Positions 26,147 to 36,177 are shown, counted from the stretch's first letter. The stretch is DNA of 64,000 bases from Bdellovibrio sp. (GCA_014376435.1 JACMRL010000004.1:186001-250000); one strand, 5' to 3'. The notes: generated by a model from the letters alone, not told the origin. Made by a program: numbers and translations.

Positions 26147-27838
26147 ATGGCTCAAGTAGATGTTTCGGGAGTATTAGCAAAAGCAACTTCATTAAGTTCA
26201 GACCAAATCAAGTCTGTTCTGAAAAATGCCGCGGTTTCACAACCCGTTTCGGTGGGTGAAACCTTAGGTAGTAAAGAATATGCATCGGCCGACGATTTAG
26301 TCGCCGATCTATGCCGCGAACTGGGCGTTGATTACATAAAAGATATTCCCGTAAACGATATCTCTTCCGATTTAATTCGTAATCTTCCGATTAACTACGC
26401 AAAAACCCAAGGTGTTCTACCCTACCGCGAAGAATCTGATTCGGTAACCGTGTTAACTTCAAATCCGGTGAACACAAAAGCCTTGGATGATTTGCGCGTT
26501 ATTTTTAATAAAAGAATTAAACCATTAGTTAGTACGTCGCAGAGAATTCAAGATGCGATTAACCGCGTTTATGAAAAAAGTACCGCGGCCTTAAGCGGGC
26601 TAGATGAAATCGATGAAGACGAAATGGACCTAGAAGATCCGATCATCGATTTACTTGAAGCCGGCGAAGATGATGCGCCCGTGATTAAGTTAGTGAATTC
26701 ACTTTTATTCAGAGCCGTAAAAGAAAAAGCTTCTGATATTCATATGGAGCCTTACGAAAAAGATATGGTCGTTCGCTACCGTATTGATGGAATTTTATTT
26801 GATATTTTTAAACCACCTAAAAAATTACAGAACGCGATCACATCCCGCATTAAAGTGATGGCTAATTTAAATATCGCTGAAAAACGTTTGCCGCAAGATG
26901 GTCGTATTCCATTAAAAGTTGGCGGTAAGGATATCGATATTCGTCTTTCTTCGGTGCCGACCACTTTTGGCGAGCGTATCGTAATGCGTTTACAAGATAA
27001 GTCTAACCAAGTACGTGAACTTTATCAGCAAGGTTTTTCAGAAGAGACTTTAAATACCTTGGAAGATCTGATCACTCGCTCGTACGGAATTATCATCGTA
27101 ACGGGGCCGACCGGCTCGGGAAAATCGACCACGCTTTATGGAGTTGTTTCCAAATTAAATAAACCTGATATTAATATTTTAACGATTGAAGATCCGGTCG
27201 AGCAACGAATCCACGGAGTAGGCCAAGTTCAAGTGAATGCAAAAATTGGTTTAACCTTCGCTTCGGGCTTACGTTCTTTTCTTCGTCAGGATCCCGATAT
27301 CATCATGGTCGGCGAGATTCGCGATTTAGAGACCGCAGAACTTGCAATCAACTCATCTTTAACGGGTCACTTAGTGTTATCAACCATCCATGCCAACGAT
27401 GCGCCCGGCGCATTTCCTCGTATGATGGATATTGGTTGTGAACCTTTCTTAATCGCGACTTCAATTCTAGGGGTATTAGCCCAGCGTTTAGTGCGTGTAC
27501 TGTGCCCGCATTGTAAAACGCCTTATTCGCCAAGTGATTTCGATTTACAGACTTTAGGAATCACGCGCGAGCAAGCGGCGACCGCGAACATTTGTAAAAT
27601 CAAAGGCTGTGAACACTGCGGTCAAAAGGGTTATATCGGACGTACCGTGATCGCCGAAATCTTACCGGTGACGGATAATATCCGCTCGCTGATCATGCAG
27701 CGTAAAGATGGCAATACCATTAAGCGCGCGGCGGTTGAGAATGGAATGAAAACATTCCGTGACCACGGCATTCAAAAAGTATTAGCCGGCATTACGACGA
27801 TTGAAGAACTTGTAACGAATACACAACTAGATATTTAA
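26147..27838 (+). CDS. gspE: Type II secretion ATPase GspE
   Basis: This 563-residue hexameric cytosolic ATPase has an N-terminal GspE/MshEN domain (residues about 1-150), which docks to GspL. Walker A GPTGSGKST is near residue 320, Asp-box and Walker B residues in IIMVGEIRD are near 390, and the His box is HLVLSTIHANDA. A zinc-binding tetracysteine region (CPHC near 452 and CKIKGCEHC near 485) is typical of GspE. It powers pseudopilus assembly. The start has an AAAAAGGG stretch nine bases upstream, 15 bases after gspD. Confidence 0.96.
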   Translation: MAQVDVSGVLAKATSLSSDQIKSVLKNAAVSQPVSVGETLGSKEYASADDLVADLCRELGVDYIKDIPVNDISSDLIRNLPINYAKTQGVLPYREESDSVTVLTSNPVNTKALDDLRVIFNKRIKPLVSTSQRIQDAINRVYEKSTAALSGLDEIDEDEMDLEDPIIDLLEAGEDDAPVIKLVNSLLFRAVKEKASDIHMEPYEKDMVVRYRIDGILFDIFKPPKKLQNAITSRIKVMANLNIAEKRLPQDGRIPLKVGGKDIDIRLSSVPTTFGERIVMRLQDKSNQVRELYQQGFSEETLNTLEDLITRSYGIIIVTGPTGSGKSTTLYGVVSKLNKPDINILTIEDPVEQRIHGVGQVQVNAKIGLTFASGLRSFLRQDPDIIMVGEIRDLETAELAINSSLTGHLVLSTIHANDAPGAFPRMMDIGCEPFLIATSILGVLAQRLVRVLCPHCKTPYSPSDFDLQTLGITREQAATANICKIKGCEHCGQKGYIGRTVIAEILPVTDNIRSLIMQRKDGNTIKRAAVENGMKTFRDHGIQKVLAGITTIEELVTNTQLDI

Positions 27839-27855
27839 CTTAACGGAAACCCACC

Positions 27856-29076
27856 ATGCCAATTTTTGAATACAAAGGTTTAACCAGAGACGGAAAAAAC
27901 ACCAAGGGTGTGGTCGATTCTGAAAACCTACGTGCCGCGCGCATGAAATTAAAAAAAGATGGTATCTTTGTCGTTTCAATCTCTGATAAGAAAAAATCGG
28001 TCCAGAAGAAAGCTTCTTCTTTACGAATTCGCTCGGCCTCAGTTCCGGTTAAAGATTTAGCTTTGATGACGCGGCAACTAGCGACGTTGATAAAGGCCAA
28101 TGTTCCCTTAGTTGATACTTTAACGGCCGTTTCCGAACAGGTTGAAAATCCAATTTTATCCGAAGCGATTGCCGATTGTAAAAATATGGTGAACGAAGGT
28201 TTATCTTTACATAAAGCCTTAAGTAAATACCCTAACATCTTTAATAATATATATGTTTCCATGGCCGAAGCCGGCGAGATGTCAGGAACTTTAGATGTGA
28301 TCTTACTTCGTTTAGCTGAATTCACTGAATCGCAGGCCGACCTTCGTCAGCGCGTTACTTCGGCCATGACCTACCCGATTATTATGCTTGTCGTGATTAC
28401 TTTAGTTATCTTTGGTTTGTTCACCAGCGTCTTACCGAAAATTTTATCTATTTTTGAATCTTTCCCCGACATTACTTTACCGTGGTACACCCAGGTCGTT
28501 TCATCAATCAGCCAAGTGTTTGTTAATCATTGGTATATTTTTGCCGGTTTTATTGTGATTAGCGTTTTACTATTTCTAAATTGGAAAAATTCTAGCGAGG
28601 GTCGTAAAACCTGGGACGCACTTTCTTTAAAAATACCTATTTTGGGTGATATTATTCGAATGGTTGCGGTCGCGCGCTTTACCCGTACTTTATCGACTCT
28701 TTTAACGGGCGGTGTTCCGATGCTGAACGCTTTAGATATCGTGCGTAATGTCGTAGATAATCATGTGATTGCGCTTGCCGTTGACGAAGCTAAAAGCAAT
28801 ATCGCGGAAGGTGAATCAATTGCCGGTCCTTTAAAAAAATCGGGTCATTTCCCACCGCTGGTGGTGCACATGGTTAATATCGGCGAGAAAACCGGCGATT
28901 TAGAAAATATGCTGACCTTGGTCGCAGATGCTTACGATTTTCAAGTCAAATCGAAAGTCGATTCTATTACCAGTTTATTGAATCCAATCATGACACTTTT
29001 AATTGGCGTCGTGGTTTTTATCATAGTAATATCGATCATCGTCCCCATGTTCGAATTAACTTCAAAACTTGGCTAA
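27856..29076 (+). CDS. gspF: Type II secretion inner-membrane platform protein GspF
   Basis: The 406-residue polytopic protein has two GspF domains (about 70-190 and 270-395) and three membrane segments (near 172-195, 220-240 and 376-400). The family motif MAEAGEMSGTLDVIL and its second copy VNIGEKTGDLENML are both visible. GspF is the central platform component and interacts with GspE. It starts 17 bases after gspE. Confidence 0.95.
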   Translation: MPIFEYKGLTRDGKNTKGVVDSENLRAARMKLKKDGIFVVSISDKKKSVQKKASSLRIRSASVPVKDLALMTRQLATLIKANVPLVDTLTAVSEQVENPILSEAIADCKNMVNEGLSLHKALSKYPNIFNNIYVSMAEAGEMSGTLDVILLRLAEFTESQADLRQRVTSAMTYPIIMLVVITLVIFGLFTSVLPKILSIFESFPDITLPWYTQVVSSISQVFVNHWYIFAGFIVISVLLFLNWKNSSEGRKTWDALSLKIPILGDIIRMVAVARFTRTLSTLLTGGVPMLNALDIVRNVVDNHVIALAVDEAKSNIAEGESIAGPLKKSGHFPPLVVHMVNIGEKTGDLENMLTLVADAYDFQVKSKVDSITSLLNPIMTLLIGVVVFIIVISIIVPMFELTSKLG

Positions 29077-29112
29077 AATTAGCTAAATGAGACGCTAGCC
29101 CAGGAGCAAAAA

Positions 29113-29556
29113 ATGAAATCACTAAAAACATCTGTACGCCTATCAAACAACCAAGGTTTCTCTTTAGCAGAAATCATGATCGTGCTTGTTATTATCGGCG
29201 CAATCTTAGGATTAATTTTACCAAAAATTCAAGAAGGCCGCGATAACGGTAATGTTCGTAATACAAAAATTAAATTAGGCGAAATCGAAAATAAATTAAA
29301 TGAATACCAAGCTGATTGCGGAAAATTACCTAGCTCAGTTGATTTCTTGGTCACCGACAGCGCTCAATGTAAAAACTGGACAAGTAATAAAAATTTAAAA
29401 AACTTATTAAAAGATGAATGGCAAAACCCTTTTTCATATGAAGTTTCGGGAAATGGTTTTAATTTGAAATCTTTAGGTAGAGATAAAAAAGAAGGCGGCT
29501 CTGGCCCGGATAAAGATATCTATTCTTCAAGCTCTCAAGCTAACCAAAATGAGTAA
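29113..29556 (+). CDS. gspG: Major pseudopilin GspG
   Basis: The protein is 147 residues with a 15-residue leader ending in NNQG and a mature N-terminus FSLAEIMIVLVIIG. The +5 glutamate is retained; position 4 is Ala where Leu is usual. The C-terminal domain has the expected GspG features (WQNPFSYE, LGRDKKEGGSGPDKDI), which resemble the calcium-binding region. It forms the bulk of the pseudopilus and requires a prepilin peptidase encoded elsewhere. AGGAG lies seven bases before the ATG. Confidence 0.93.
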   Translation: MKSLKTSVRLSNNQGFSLAEIMIVLVIIGAILGLILPKIQEGRDNGNVRNTKIKLGEIENKLNEYQADCGKLPSSVDFLVTDSAQCKNWTSNKNLKNLLKDEWQNPFSYEVSGNGFNLKSLGRDKKEGGSGPDKDIYSSSSQANQNE

Positions 29557-29570
29557 TAGCCAGGTCTTCA

Positions 29571-30173
29571 TTGCGTAACGCAAAGAATGGTTTTTCATTA
29601 TTAGAAATAGCCATTGTTCTATCTATTATCGGTGCGGTCATTGCGATCGGCGCCCCACGGCTATTTGATAAAAAATCTGAAACCCGTAAAGTTTTGCGCG
29701 AATTTATTGTAGCGGGAAAAGACATCCGAAGCCGCGCAAAACTAAATGGCACAACTTACCGCATGGCTTTTCAATTAGATGCTGGCTCACAATCGTGGTG
29801 GGTTGAAAAATCTAGCCGTATCACCCTGATCGATAAAAAAAAGTACGCCGCCGAGCAAGAAAAAGCGAAAGAGACCTTCCAAAAAGGAGATACCAAGCCT
29901 GCCTCGGAATTTCAGATCGATCCAGCAATATTCAAACGAAAACAAGTTCTACCTGGTGGATACACGTTTAAACACGTCGAAAGCGGCAGCCAAGACATCA
30001 TTGCCACAAGTGGCATGGCTTACATTCATTTTTCACCGCAAGGCCTCATTGAAATGTCCGCCATTCAAATTGAAGATCCAAAAAAGAATGTTTGGACCGT
30101 TACCTACAATCCAATCACTGGCCAGGCCGATGCCATTCCCGAAGCAAAAAGCTTAAAAGATCTCGCCAGATAG
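29571..30173 (+). CDS. gspH: Minor pseudopilin GspH
   Basis: This 200-residue protein starts with TTG at 29571, giving leader MRNAKNG and mature FSLLEIAIVLSIIG. The C-terminal half is beta-rich, with RMAFQLDAGSQSWWVE and a late IHFSPQGLIEMSAIQ strand pair as in GspH. It should sit near the pseudopilus tip. The ribosome site is weak. It follows gspG by 14 bases. Confidence 0.85.
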   Translation: MRNAKNGFSLLEIAIVLSIIGAVIAIGAPRLFDKKSETRKVLREFIVAGKDIRSRAKLNGTTYRMAFQLDAGSQSWWVEKSSRITLIDKKKYAAEQEKAKETFQKGDTKPASEFQIDPAIFKRKQVLPGGYTFKHVESGSQDIIATSGMAYIHFSPQGLIEMSAIQIEDPKKNVWTVTYNPITGQADAIPEAKSLKDLAR

Positions 30174-30200
30174 ATAAAAAAATTGCTAACCTATTGTTAG

Positions 30201-30716
30201 ATGAAAAGACTGAATAAAAAAGCCTTCACCCTGATTGAAGTTGTGTTAGCCATGATGATTATGGCTTCGGGTCTTTTTATTTTAGTGAATTCTTGGGCCG
30301 GTACCTACAGCCGTCTTCGTAAGACTCAGGTGCAGGTTCAAATCGCCGCCCTACTTGAAAGAAAAATTACCGAAATTGAACGCAAGTATAAAAATAAATC
30401 TTTAGAATCTATTCCCGAAGAAGAGTCCGATGATTTTGGTAGCGAAATTCCAGGCTACTCGTGGACGATGAAATCAAAAAAATTAGAGATTCCGGATTTA
30501 TCAGCATCACTGGCCGGCCAAAACGGCGGCACCGATAGCGTAATGATGATGATCATGAAAATGTTTACGGAGCATTTATCTAAATCGATCAAAGAAGTTC
30601 AAGTTACCATTAATTATATAGATAAAAAAAAGCCTTCAAGCGCGCAAGTCACTATTTATATGGTTGATTACGACCGCCCCTTACCGATTCCGGGCGCCGG
30701 CGGAGCGGGCAAATGA
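30201..30716 (+). CDS. gspI: Minor pseudopilin GspI
   Basis: The 171-residue protein has leader MKRLNKKA and mature FTLIEVVLAMMIMASG. The residue before the cleavage site is Ala, not the usual Gly. A methionine-rich helix (VMMMIMKMF) is inserted mid-protein, and the C-terminus is the beta-rich ISP-type domain. GspI nucleates the GspI-J-K tip complex. It overlaps gspJ by four bases (ATGA). Confidence 0.85.
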   Translation: MKRLNKKAFTLIEVVLAMMIMASGLFILVNSWAGTYSRLRKTQVQVQIAALLERKITEIERKYKNKSLESIPEEESDDFGSEIPGYSWTMKSKKLEIPDLSASLAGQNGGTDSVMMMIMKMFTEHLSKSIKEVQVTINYIDKKKPSSAQVTIYMVDYDRPLPIPGAGGAGK

Positions 30717-31558
30717 TTAAAAAAATTAATTCTGGCTTTTCTCTTTTAGAAGTCATTTTAGCCCTGATGCTCTTATCAACCTTAACCGTTTTATCCACTC
30801 AAGCACTCAGTCGAGCACTGAAGGCGCGCACCAAAATTCAAGCGGAAGTCGATGACGTGTCGGCTTTACGTGATTCGATGCGTATGATTCGCACGGATTT
30901 AAATTTAGCTTACCACCACCGCGATTTTGAAAAAGAAATAAATGAGTTAGTAAAAAAAAAATCGGCGCCAAAACTTGGTTCGCCAGAATATTCTAGTCCT
31001 CGGCCACCGGCTCCGGTCCGACAAACAAAACGCATCGAACCTGATACTCACTTTGTCGGCACCGATGATAAAATGAGTTTTATCACCATGAACAACGGCC
31101 GCATGACCGCTAATTTATTGCAGGCCGACTTTATTGAAGTGGGTTATTCGCTCAAAGAATGTCGTAATTTGACTAAATCAGATCAATCAAGCAAATGTCT
31201 TTTCCGTCGTACGCAATCCGTTTTAGACGATGACGTCACCGCGGGCGGCCAAGAAATCGTCATGTTAGAAAACGTCAGTGAATTTAAGTTACGCTTTATT
31301 GCCGATGGAAAACAAGACTGGGCAAATGCTTGGGACTCGACTGAAAAAAGCTCCGATGCCGTTACCAAAGGTAAATATCCAGAAGCCGTTGAAGTATCCA
31401 TTACAATCAAACGTGAAATTGAGAAAAAAGAAAAAACTTATTCGATGCAGTTTGTAATTCCAATTCATTTTCCAAATAACGTTGAAAAGACGACTACGGC
31501 TACGGGCTCATCAGCGCAACCGGGCCAATCTGGAAACCCTGGCGGAGGCGTTCAATGA
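30713..31558 (+). CDS. gspJ: Minor pseudopilin GspJ
   Basis: This 281-residue protein has leader MIKKINSG and mature FSLLEVILALMLLST. A GspJ-like C-terminal domain follows (LLQADFIEVGYSLKEC, LLEN-type strands, EAVEVSITIKRE). A proline-rich loop (about residues 85-110) and a Gly-rich tail are present. It partners GspI and GspK in the pseudopilus tip. It overlaps genes on both sides by four bases. Confidence 0.87.
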   Translation: MIKKINSGFSLLEVILALMLLSTLTVLSTQALSRALKARTKIQAEVDDVSALRDSMRMIRTDLNLAYHHRDFEKEINELVKKKSAPKLGSPEYSSPRPPAPVRQTKRIEPDTHFVGTDDKMSFITMNNGRMTANLLQADFIEVGYSLKECRNLTKSDQSSKCLFRRTQSVLDDDVTAGGQEIVMLENVSEFKLRFIADGKQDWANAWDSTEKSSDAVTKGKYPEAVEVSITIKREIEKKEKTYSMQFVIPIHFPNNVEKTTTATGSSAQPGQSGNPGGGVQ

Positions 31559-32808
31559 GTCGCCTTCATCTAATTAAAAGTCGCTTAAAACATAATCCCT
31601 TAGGTCAAAATCGAAAAAATAAAGGCATCGCTTTATTGTTAGCCATCACGACTTTGATGTTTATGGTTTACATCGCATCCGAAGTAACGCGCGATTCATC
31701 AGTTGAGTATATTGTTAACTCGCAAGAGCTGAGCCGTCTTAAAAGTTACTATGCGGCCCGCAATAGTATGCAAATTGCTTTATTACGTATTAAACTTTTT
31801 CAACAAGCCAGCAAACTAGCTTTGCCGCCCGGATTTGCAAATGAAATTGATCAGATTTGGAAATTTCCTTTCGCTTGGCCACTGCCTGTTTCCGGCGGCA
31901 CGAATGCCGTCGACCGGGATACGATGCAAAAGCTAACGTCTGAATCACTGATGGATGCGAGTTACACTCACAGCATCGAAGATGAAGGCTCAAAAATTGA
32001 CGTTAACGATTTAGCTTCTCCTTCAAAAACACTTCAAGAAATTACTAAAAAACAATTAATGAATATTTTCGAACAGAAATTAGAATCCGATGAAGAGTTC
32101 CGAAAAGATTATCAAAGCGTGCGCTTTGATGAATTAGTCAATCACATTGGCGATTGGATGACCGATTCAAACACCAGCTTATCAGGGCAAGATAAACGCT
32201 CGGCTTTTTCGGAGCTAGGCCGCGATTACCCTCCCAATCGCGGTTTTCGTACGATTGAAGAAATACGCCTTGTACCCGGCATGACCGAAGAACTTTTTAA
32301 TCTTTTATCTCCGCATATTACCATTTACGGAATGAAGGCCATTAATCCTAATACCGCAACCAAAGAAGTTTTAAAATCTTTAGATAGCGGCATGACCGAT
32401 GCCGCCGTTGATGCCGCGATCGCTTTTCGTTCAGATCCAGAAAAAGGACCTTTCAAAGGTGAAGGTGATGCTTGCATAAACGCTTTCAAAGCCATCGTGC
32501 AAAATGATGCCCGCCTCACACCTGAGTTTGATAAAACTCCCATGCTTTGTGATAAAGTAATTAACTTTCGTATCAAGGCAACGGGAATTTACGGCAGCGG
32601 TTCGCAAGCGGTGATGAAAACAATTACTGCCGTCGTTATTGATTTAAATAAATCAGCGGCACAGATTAAAGGTTTCTTAGACAAAGAAAAACAAGCCGCC
32701 AATCCCACCCCCCCAGCGACAACTCCAGCTGGCCAACAGTCTAGTGCCGCAAATCAAGAAGCTCTTCCCAAAGGTCCACCTCGTGTCGTATACTGGACAG
32801 AGAACTAG
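31555..32808 (+). CDS. gspK: Minor pseudopilin GspK
   Basis: This 417-residue protein is much larger than the other pseudopilins, as usual for GspK. The leader ends RKNKG and is followed by IALLLAITTLMFMVYIASEV, with no Glu at position 5, which is normal for GspK. The large alpha domain contains the helix-hairpin-like RTIEEIRLVPGMTEELFNLLSPHITIYG and NPNTATKEVLKSL. The C-terminal tail is Pro/Ala-rich. GspK caps the pseudopilus tip. Confidence 0.9.
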   Translation: MSRLHLIKSRLKHNPLGQNRKNKGIALLLAITTLMFMVYIASEVTRDSSVEYIVNSQELSRLKSYYAARNSMQIALLRIKLFQQASKLALPPGFANEIDQIWKFPFAWPLPVSGGTNAVDRDTMQKLTSESLMDASYTHSIEDEGSKIDVNDLASPSKTLQEITKKQLMNIFEQKLESDEEFRKDYQSVRFDELVNHIGDWMTDSNTSLSGQDKRSAFSELGRDYPPNRGFRTIEEIRLVPGMTEELFNLLSPHITIYGMKAINPNTATKEVLKSLDSGMTDAAVDAAIAFRSDPEKGPFKGEGDACINAFKAIVQNDARLTPEFDKTPMLCDKVINFRIKATGIYGSGSQAVMKTITAVVIDLNKSAAQIKGFLDKEKQAANPTPPATTPAGQQSSAANQEALPKGPPRVVYWTEN

Positions 32809-32840
32809 ACGTTTTAATTTTGCATCATGGAAGGGGCAAC

Positions 32841-34517
32841 ATGAGATCGATCGGTCTTGATATCGGTGAATACTCGGTAAAAATTGTTGAACTCATCCAA
32901 AACAAAAAAAATATTTCCGTAAACCAATTACAAGAAAAAGTTTTAAGTGCCGATGCTTCTCCTCAAGATAAAGAGCTAGAAGCGATTGAATTTGTACGCG
33001 CTTTCATGGCTAGCGGCGATTTCTCGCAAGCCCGTTGGGTGATGGCCGTGCGCCAAGATCAAGTTACCACTCGTTTTAAAAAATTTCCTTTCTCGGACCG
33101 TTTGAAAATTCAAAAAAGTTTATCGTTTGAAATGGAAGAAGATATTCCCTTCGATACCGACAACTGTATTTTTGATGCCAAGGTAGTTCATTCCCAAGGC
33201 CTTACTTCTGACGTATTAGCCAGTGCGGTTCCTAAAAATCATATCGAAAAAATTATTGATTTAGCCGGTAGCTTCGGCATTGATTTAAGTGTGATCTCGA
33301 TTGAAGGTTTAGCTTTTGCTAATCTGATTGAAGATTGGGAACACCAACCACCCGTGATCGCCAAAGAAAGTCTTGAACTAACGGAAGTTGAAAAACCAAA
33401 AAAGAACGTTCAAATTATTTTAAACATTGGTCATAAAAAAACTTTATTCACCGCTTACGAAGATCAGCGTTTAATTTTTGTGCGCAGTCTTTTCTGGGGC
33501 GCGGATCAGCTAATCCAAGAAATTATCAAAAAACAAGAAGTTACGCGCATCGAAGCAACCTTAACCTTACAGACGCAAGGTGTATTACTGTTAAATAAAC
33601 AGGGCGCGGGTTTTGAACAGGCTCAAATTTCTAATACATTAAGTAAATCTTTACGTGAACTAGTGCGCGATTTGCAAATGACCTTATTAGAGATCAAAAG
33701 TGAATTAAATGCGGAGATCACGCAAATCAATTTTACGGGCGGCGCAAGTTTACTACAAAACTTAGGTGGCTTTTTAACGCAACATTTAGAAGTAGCATGT
33801 AATCCGGTTTCTTTATTACAAGCTTACTCGGGCTCCATCGCTAGCTTTACCACGAATGAAAATCTTTTTGCCACTGAATCACGTTTTGCTACGGCCTTCA
33901 GCTTAGCGATTGAAGGTTTTAAAAAACCAAGAAATCCGGCGACCAATCTTTTAAAGGGTGATTTTGCCAAACAAAATAACCAAGCAAAAGTTTTATGGCA
34001 ACAGTGGGGACGCTTAGCCCAAATCAGCCTAGCGGCGGTATTAGTCTTATTTGTTTGGACAACTTTCCGCGAACAATTTTCTATCAGCTTAACGGAAAAA
34101 GGCGACGAAGCACTAAGTAGCCAAGCAAAAAATATTGCCCGCCTTCCTAAAAAACAAGCCAACGCGGCCGGTATTAAAAAATACATTAAAGAAAATAAGA
34201 AAAAAGCCGCGGACTTAAAATTAGTTTCACAAGTCGCGCAGATGAATTCCGCTTTAGAGATTCTTAAAAAAGTGAGCGAAAACTCGCCGCAAAAAGAACA
34301 AGTCAAAATTGATCTGATTAATTTTCAAGTACGCGATGATTTGGTTTACATGGTCGGTTACGCGAATTCGCCTAAAGACGTCACATCCCTTGCGCAAAAT
34401 TTAAAAGGCTTAGCGATTGATGGAATTGTAAACCAACAGCCTTCAAACTTAGCTACGGTACCGAATCGCGTATCTTTTAATCTTTCGTTTAAAGCAGACC
34501 GGGGATTAGTTAAATGA
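32841..34517 (+). CDS. gspL: Type II secretion protein GspL (PilM-like actin fold plus periplasmic domain)
   Basis: The start is set at ATG 32841, because GGAAGGGG lies six bases upstream; a TTG at 32820 is unlikely. The 558-residue protein has an N-terminal PilM/actin-like cytosolic domain beginning MRSIGLDIGEYSVKIVEL, with NIGHKKTLFTAY and INFTGGASLL as phosphate-loop-like elements. A membrane segment lies near residues 391-410 and a coiled-coil plus ferredoxin-like periplasmic domain follows. GspL recruits GspE to the membrane. The cytosolic part looks closer to type IV pilus PilM than to classical GspL. Confidence 0.85.
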   Translation: MRSIGLDIGEYSVKIVELIQNKKNISVNQLQEKVLSADASPQDKELEAIEFVRAFMASGDFSQARWVMAVRQDQVTTRFKKFPFSDRLKIQKSLSFEMEEDIPFDTDNCIFDAKVVHSQGLTSDVLASAVPKNHIEKIIDLAGSFGIDLSVISIEGLAFANLIEDWEHQPPVIAKESLELTEVEKPKKNVQIILNIGHKKTLFTAYEDQRLIFVRSLFWGADQLIQEIIKKQEVTRIEATLTLQTQGVLLLNKQGAGFEQAQISNTLSKSLRELVRDLQMTLLEIKSELNAEITQINFTGGASLLQNLGGFLTQHLEVACNPVSLLQAYSGSIASFTTNENLFATESRFATAFSLAIEGFKKPRNPATNLLKGDFAKQNNQAKVLWQQWGRLAQISLAAVLVLFVWTTFREQFSISLTEKGDEALSSQAKNIARLPKKQANAAGIKKYIKENKKKAADLKLVSQVAQMNSALEILKKVSENSPQKEQVKIDLINFQVRDDLVYMVGYANSPKDVTSLAQNLKGLAIDGIVNQQPSNLATVPNRVSFNLSFKADRGLVK

Positions 34518-35209
34518 GTGCATTAGGAAATATCGCTGAACAACTGAAAGCCACCGGATCACGCTTGGGACAGCAAATTCAAGAATCCCCCGCTTACACC
34601 CAGTTGCAAGAACGCTATCAAAGCATGGAGCCCCGCGCGCAAAAAATATCTTTATTTAGCGGCGCCGCTTTAGGTTTATTTATGATTCTTTTTTATCCCC
34701 TTTCACTTTTTTTCGCTTCACAAAATACGATGACGATTTACGAACAAAAACGCACATTGATGCGTGATTTATTTCGCACCTACCGTGAATCTTCGGGTCA
34801 AAGTAACGTTACTGTTCCCCCTCCTTATGAAACCTTAAAAGCCGCGATTGATAATATCATTACCCAAGCTTCTTTACTGCCCGAGCAAAACATCGGCATG
34901 ATTGAAAGCAGTGCGGAAGGAAAACTTATTCCCCAGAATTTAGTAACTCATGTGCTTGAAGTTAAACTGGCGAAATTAAATATTAAACAGATCGTCGATA
35001 TTGGTTCTTCGATTGTAGGTATTTCTGAAAGCGTTAAGTTGAAAGATATGATCATCAGCGCTCATGCCCAAGACACCCGTTACTTCGATGTGACCTTTAA
35101 ACTTTATTCGCTAAATGTACCTGAACCGACGATTGAAGCCCCTCCAGAAATTGAAAAACCTGTACGCGGCACAAAAAAAGCCAAAGATGCGGAAGGGGTA
35201 GGCGAATGA
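34514..35209 (+). CDS. gspM: Type II secretion protein GspM
   Basis: The 231-residue protein has a cytosolic N-terminal helix, one membrane segment near residues 45-68 (LFSGAALGLFMILFYPLSLFF) and a periplasmic domain with coiled-coil and ferredoxin-like alternation. The C-terminal tail is Pro/Lys-rich. Position and layout match GspM, which pairs with GspL. It overlaps both neighbours by four bases. Confidence 0.78.
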   Translation: MSALGNIAEQLKATGSRLGQQIQESPAYTQLQERYQSMEPRAQKISLFSGAALGLFMILFYPLSLFFASQNTMTIYEQKRTLMRDLFRTYRESSGQSNVTVPPPYETLKAAIDNIITQASLLPEQNIGMIESSAEGKLIPQNLVTHVLEVKLAKLNIKQIVDIGSSIVGISESVKLKDMIISAHAQDTRYFDVTFKLYSLNVPEPTIEAPPEIEKPVRGTKKAKDAEGVGE

Positions 35210-36177
35210 TGAACGGAATCGTTCGTTTTTTTCGTTTTTTACTTAAGCATAAATGGAAAATTTTGCTGACTTGTACTTTGACGGTTTGGTTTTTAGTTTT
35301 ATTATTTCCATTTAATGATTTAAACGACACTGTTTCGGCACAAGTTTCTAGATTAACTAATAATCGCGTTTTCATTCAATTCGATAAATTAAGCTTAAAC
35401 CCGTTTTCGACTTCTTTAACGCTGAATAAAGTTTTTGTGGAAACTCCCCAAATTTCAACTTTAACGGCAGATAGCATTTCCGTTTCACCGTCTTTGTCGG
35501 CACTCATCAGCCAAAAACCAGGCGGAACATTAAAAGCCGAGGGTTTTTTAAAAGGCGATGTAGAAATTCATTTAAAGCCCGTACCTAAATCAGAATCGGG
35601 TATTGAAAAATCTAAAATTGATTTTGCCGGAAAAAATATTAATTTAAAAGATCTACGCGAAATGGCCGGCCTTAGTCTACCAATTAAAGGTAAATTACAA
35701 ATCAACTCGCAAGCCATTGCCGATCTAACTTTTGCAGAGCAACCTGAAGTCGATCTTTCGATGATCATTCAGAATTTTGAATTACCTCCTTCAAGTATTG
35801 CTTTAAATGATTTGGGTCGAATGAATTTACCCGAAATCAAATTGGGTATGATCGAACTAAAAGGCAAATTGGCTTCGGGAAAATTTATAATTGAGACCGG
35901 AAAAATCGGAACTGCTAAGGACGAATTTTTCGGCGACATTAAAGGTGATTTAGGAATGACTTTTCAAAATATGAATGGCCAAGTCATTCCAATTTTTGGG
36001 GCCTACAACATTTCTTTAGATATGAAAGCCACTCGCGGTTTTAAAGAACGTGCGAAGTTTTTCTTGGGCTTTTTAGACGGCTACAAATCTGAATTACCGG
36101 GCGGCGGAGCGACTTACAAATTCAAGATCCAAGCTGCGGCCGCGGGAATGACTCCCCAATTTACGCCTTTGCGTTAA
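35206..36177 (+). CDS. gspN: Type II secretion protein GspN
   Basis: The protein is 323 residues with a membrane segment at about 16-36 and a periplasmic beta-rich region (VFIQFDKLSLNPFSTSLTLNKVFVE) like the GspN/AsmA-type fold. Its position after gspM supports the call. GspN is present only in some type II systems and its role is not firmly established. It is the last gene of the operon; no strong terminator follows before ssb. Confidence 0.75.
   Translation: MMNGIVRFFRFLLKHKWKILLTCTLTVWFLVLLFPFNDLNDTVSAQVSRLTNNRVFIQFDKLSLNPFSTSLTLNKVFVETPQISTLTADSISVSPSLSALISQKPGGTLKAEGFLKGDVEIHLKPVPKSESGIEKSKIDFAGKNINLKDLREMAGLSLPIKGKLQINSQAIADLTFAEQPEVDLSMIIQNFELPPSSIALNDLGRMNLPEIKLGMIELKGKLASGKFIIETGKIGTAKDEFFGDIKGDLGMTFQNMNGQVIPIFGAYNISLDMKATRGFKERAKFFLGFLDGYKSELPGGGATYKFKIQAAAAGMTPQFTPLR

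Noticed and set aside
33824-34306. 160-codon minus-strand open frame within gspL
   Set aside because: It is antisense to conserved GspL sequence; Cys/Phe-rich composition is typical of a shadow frame.
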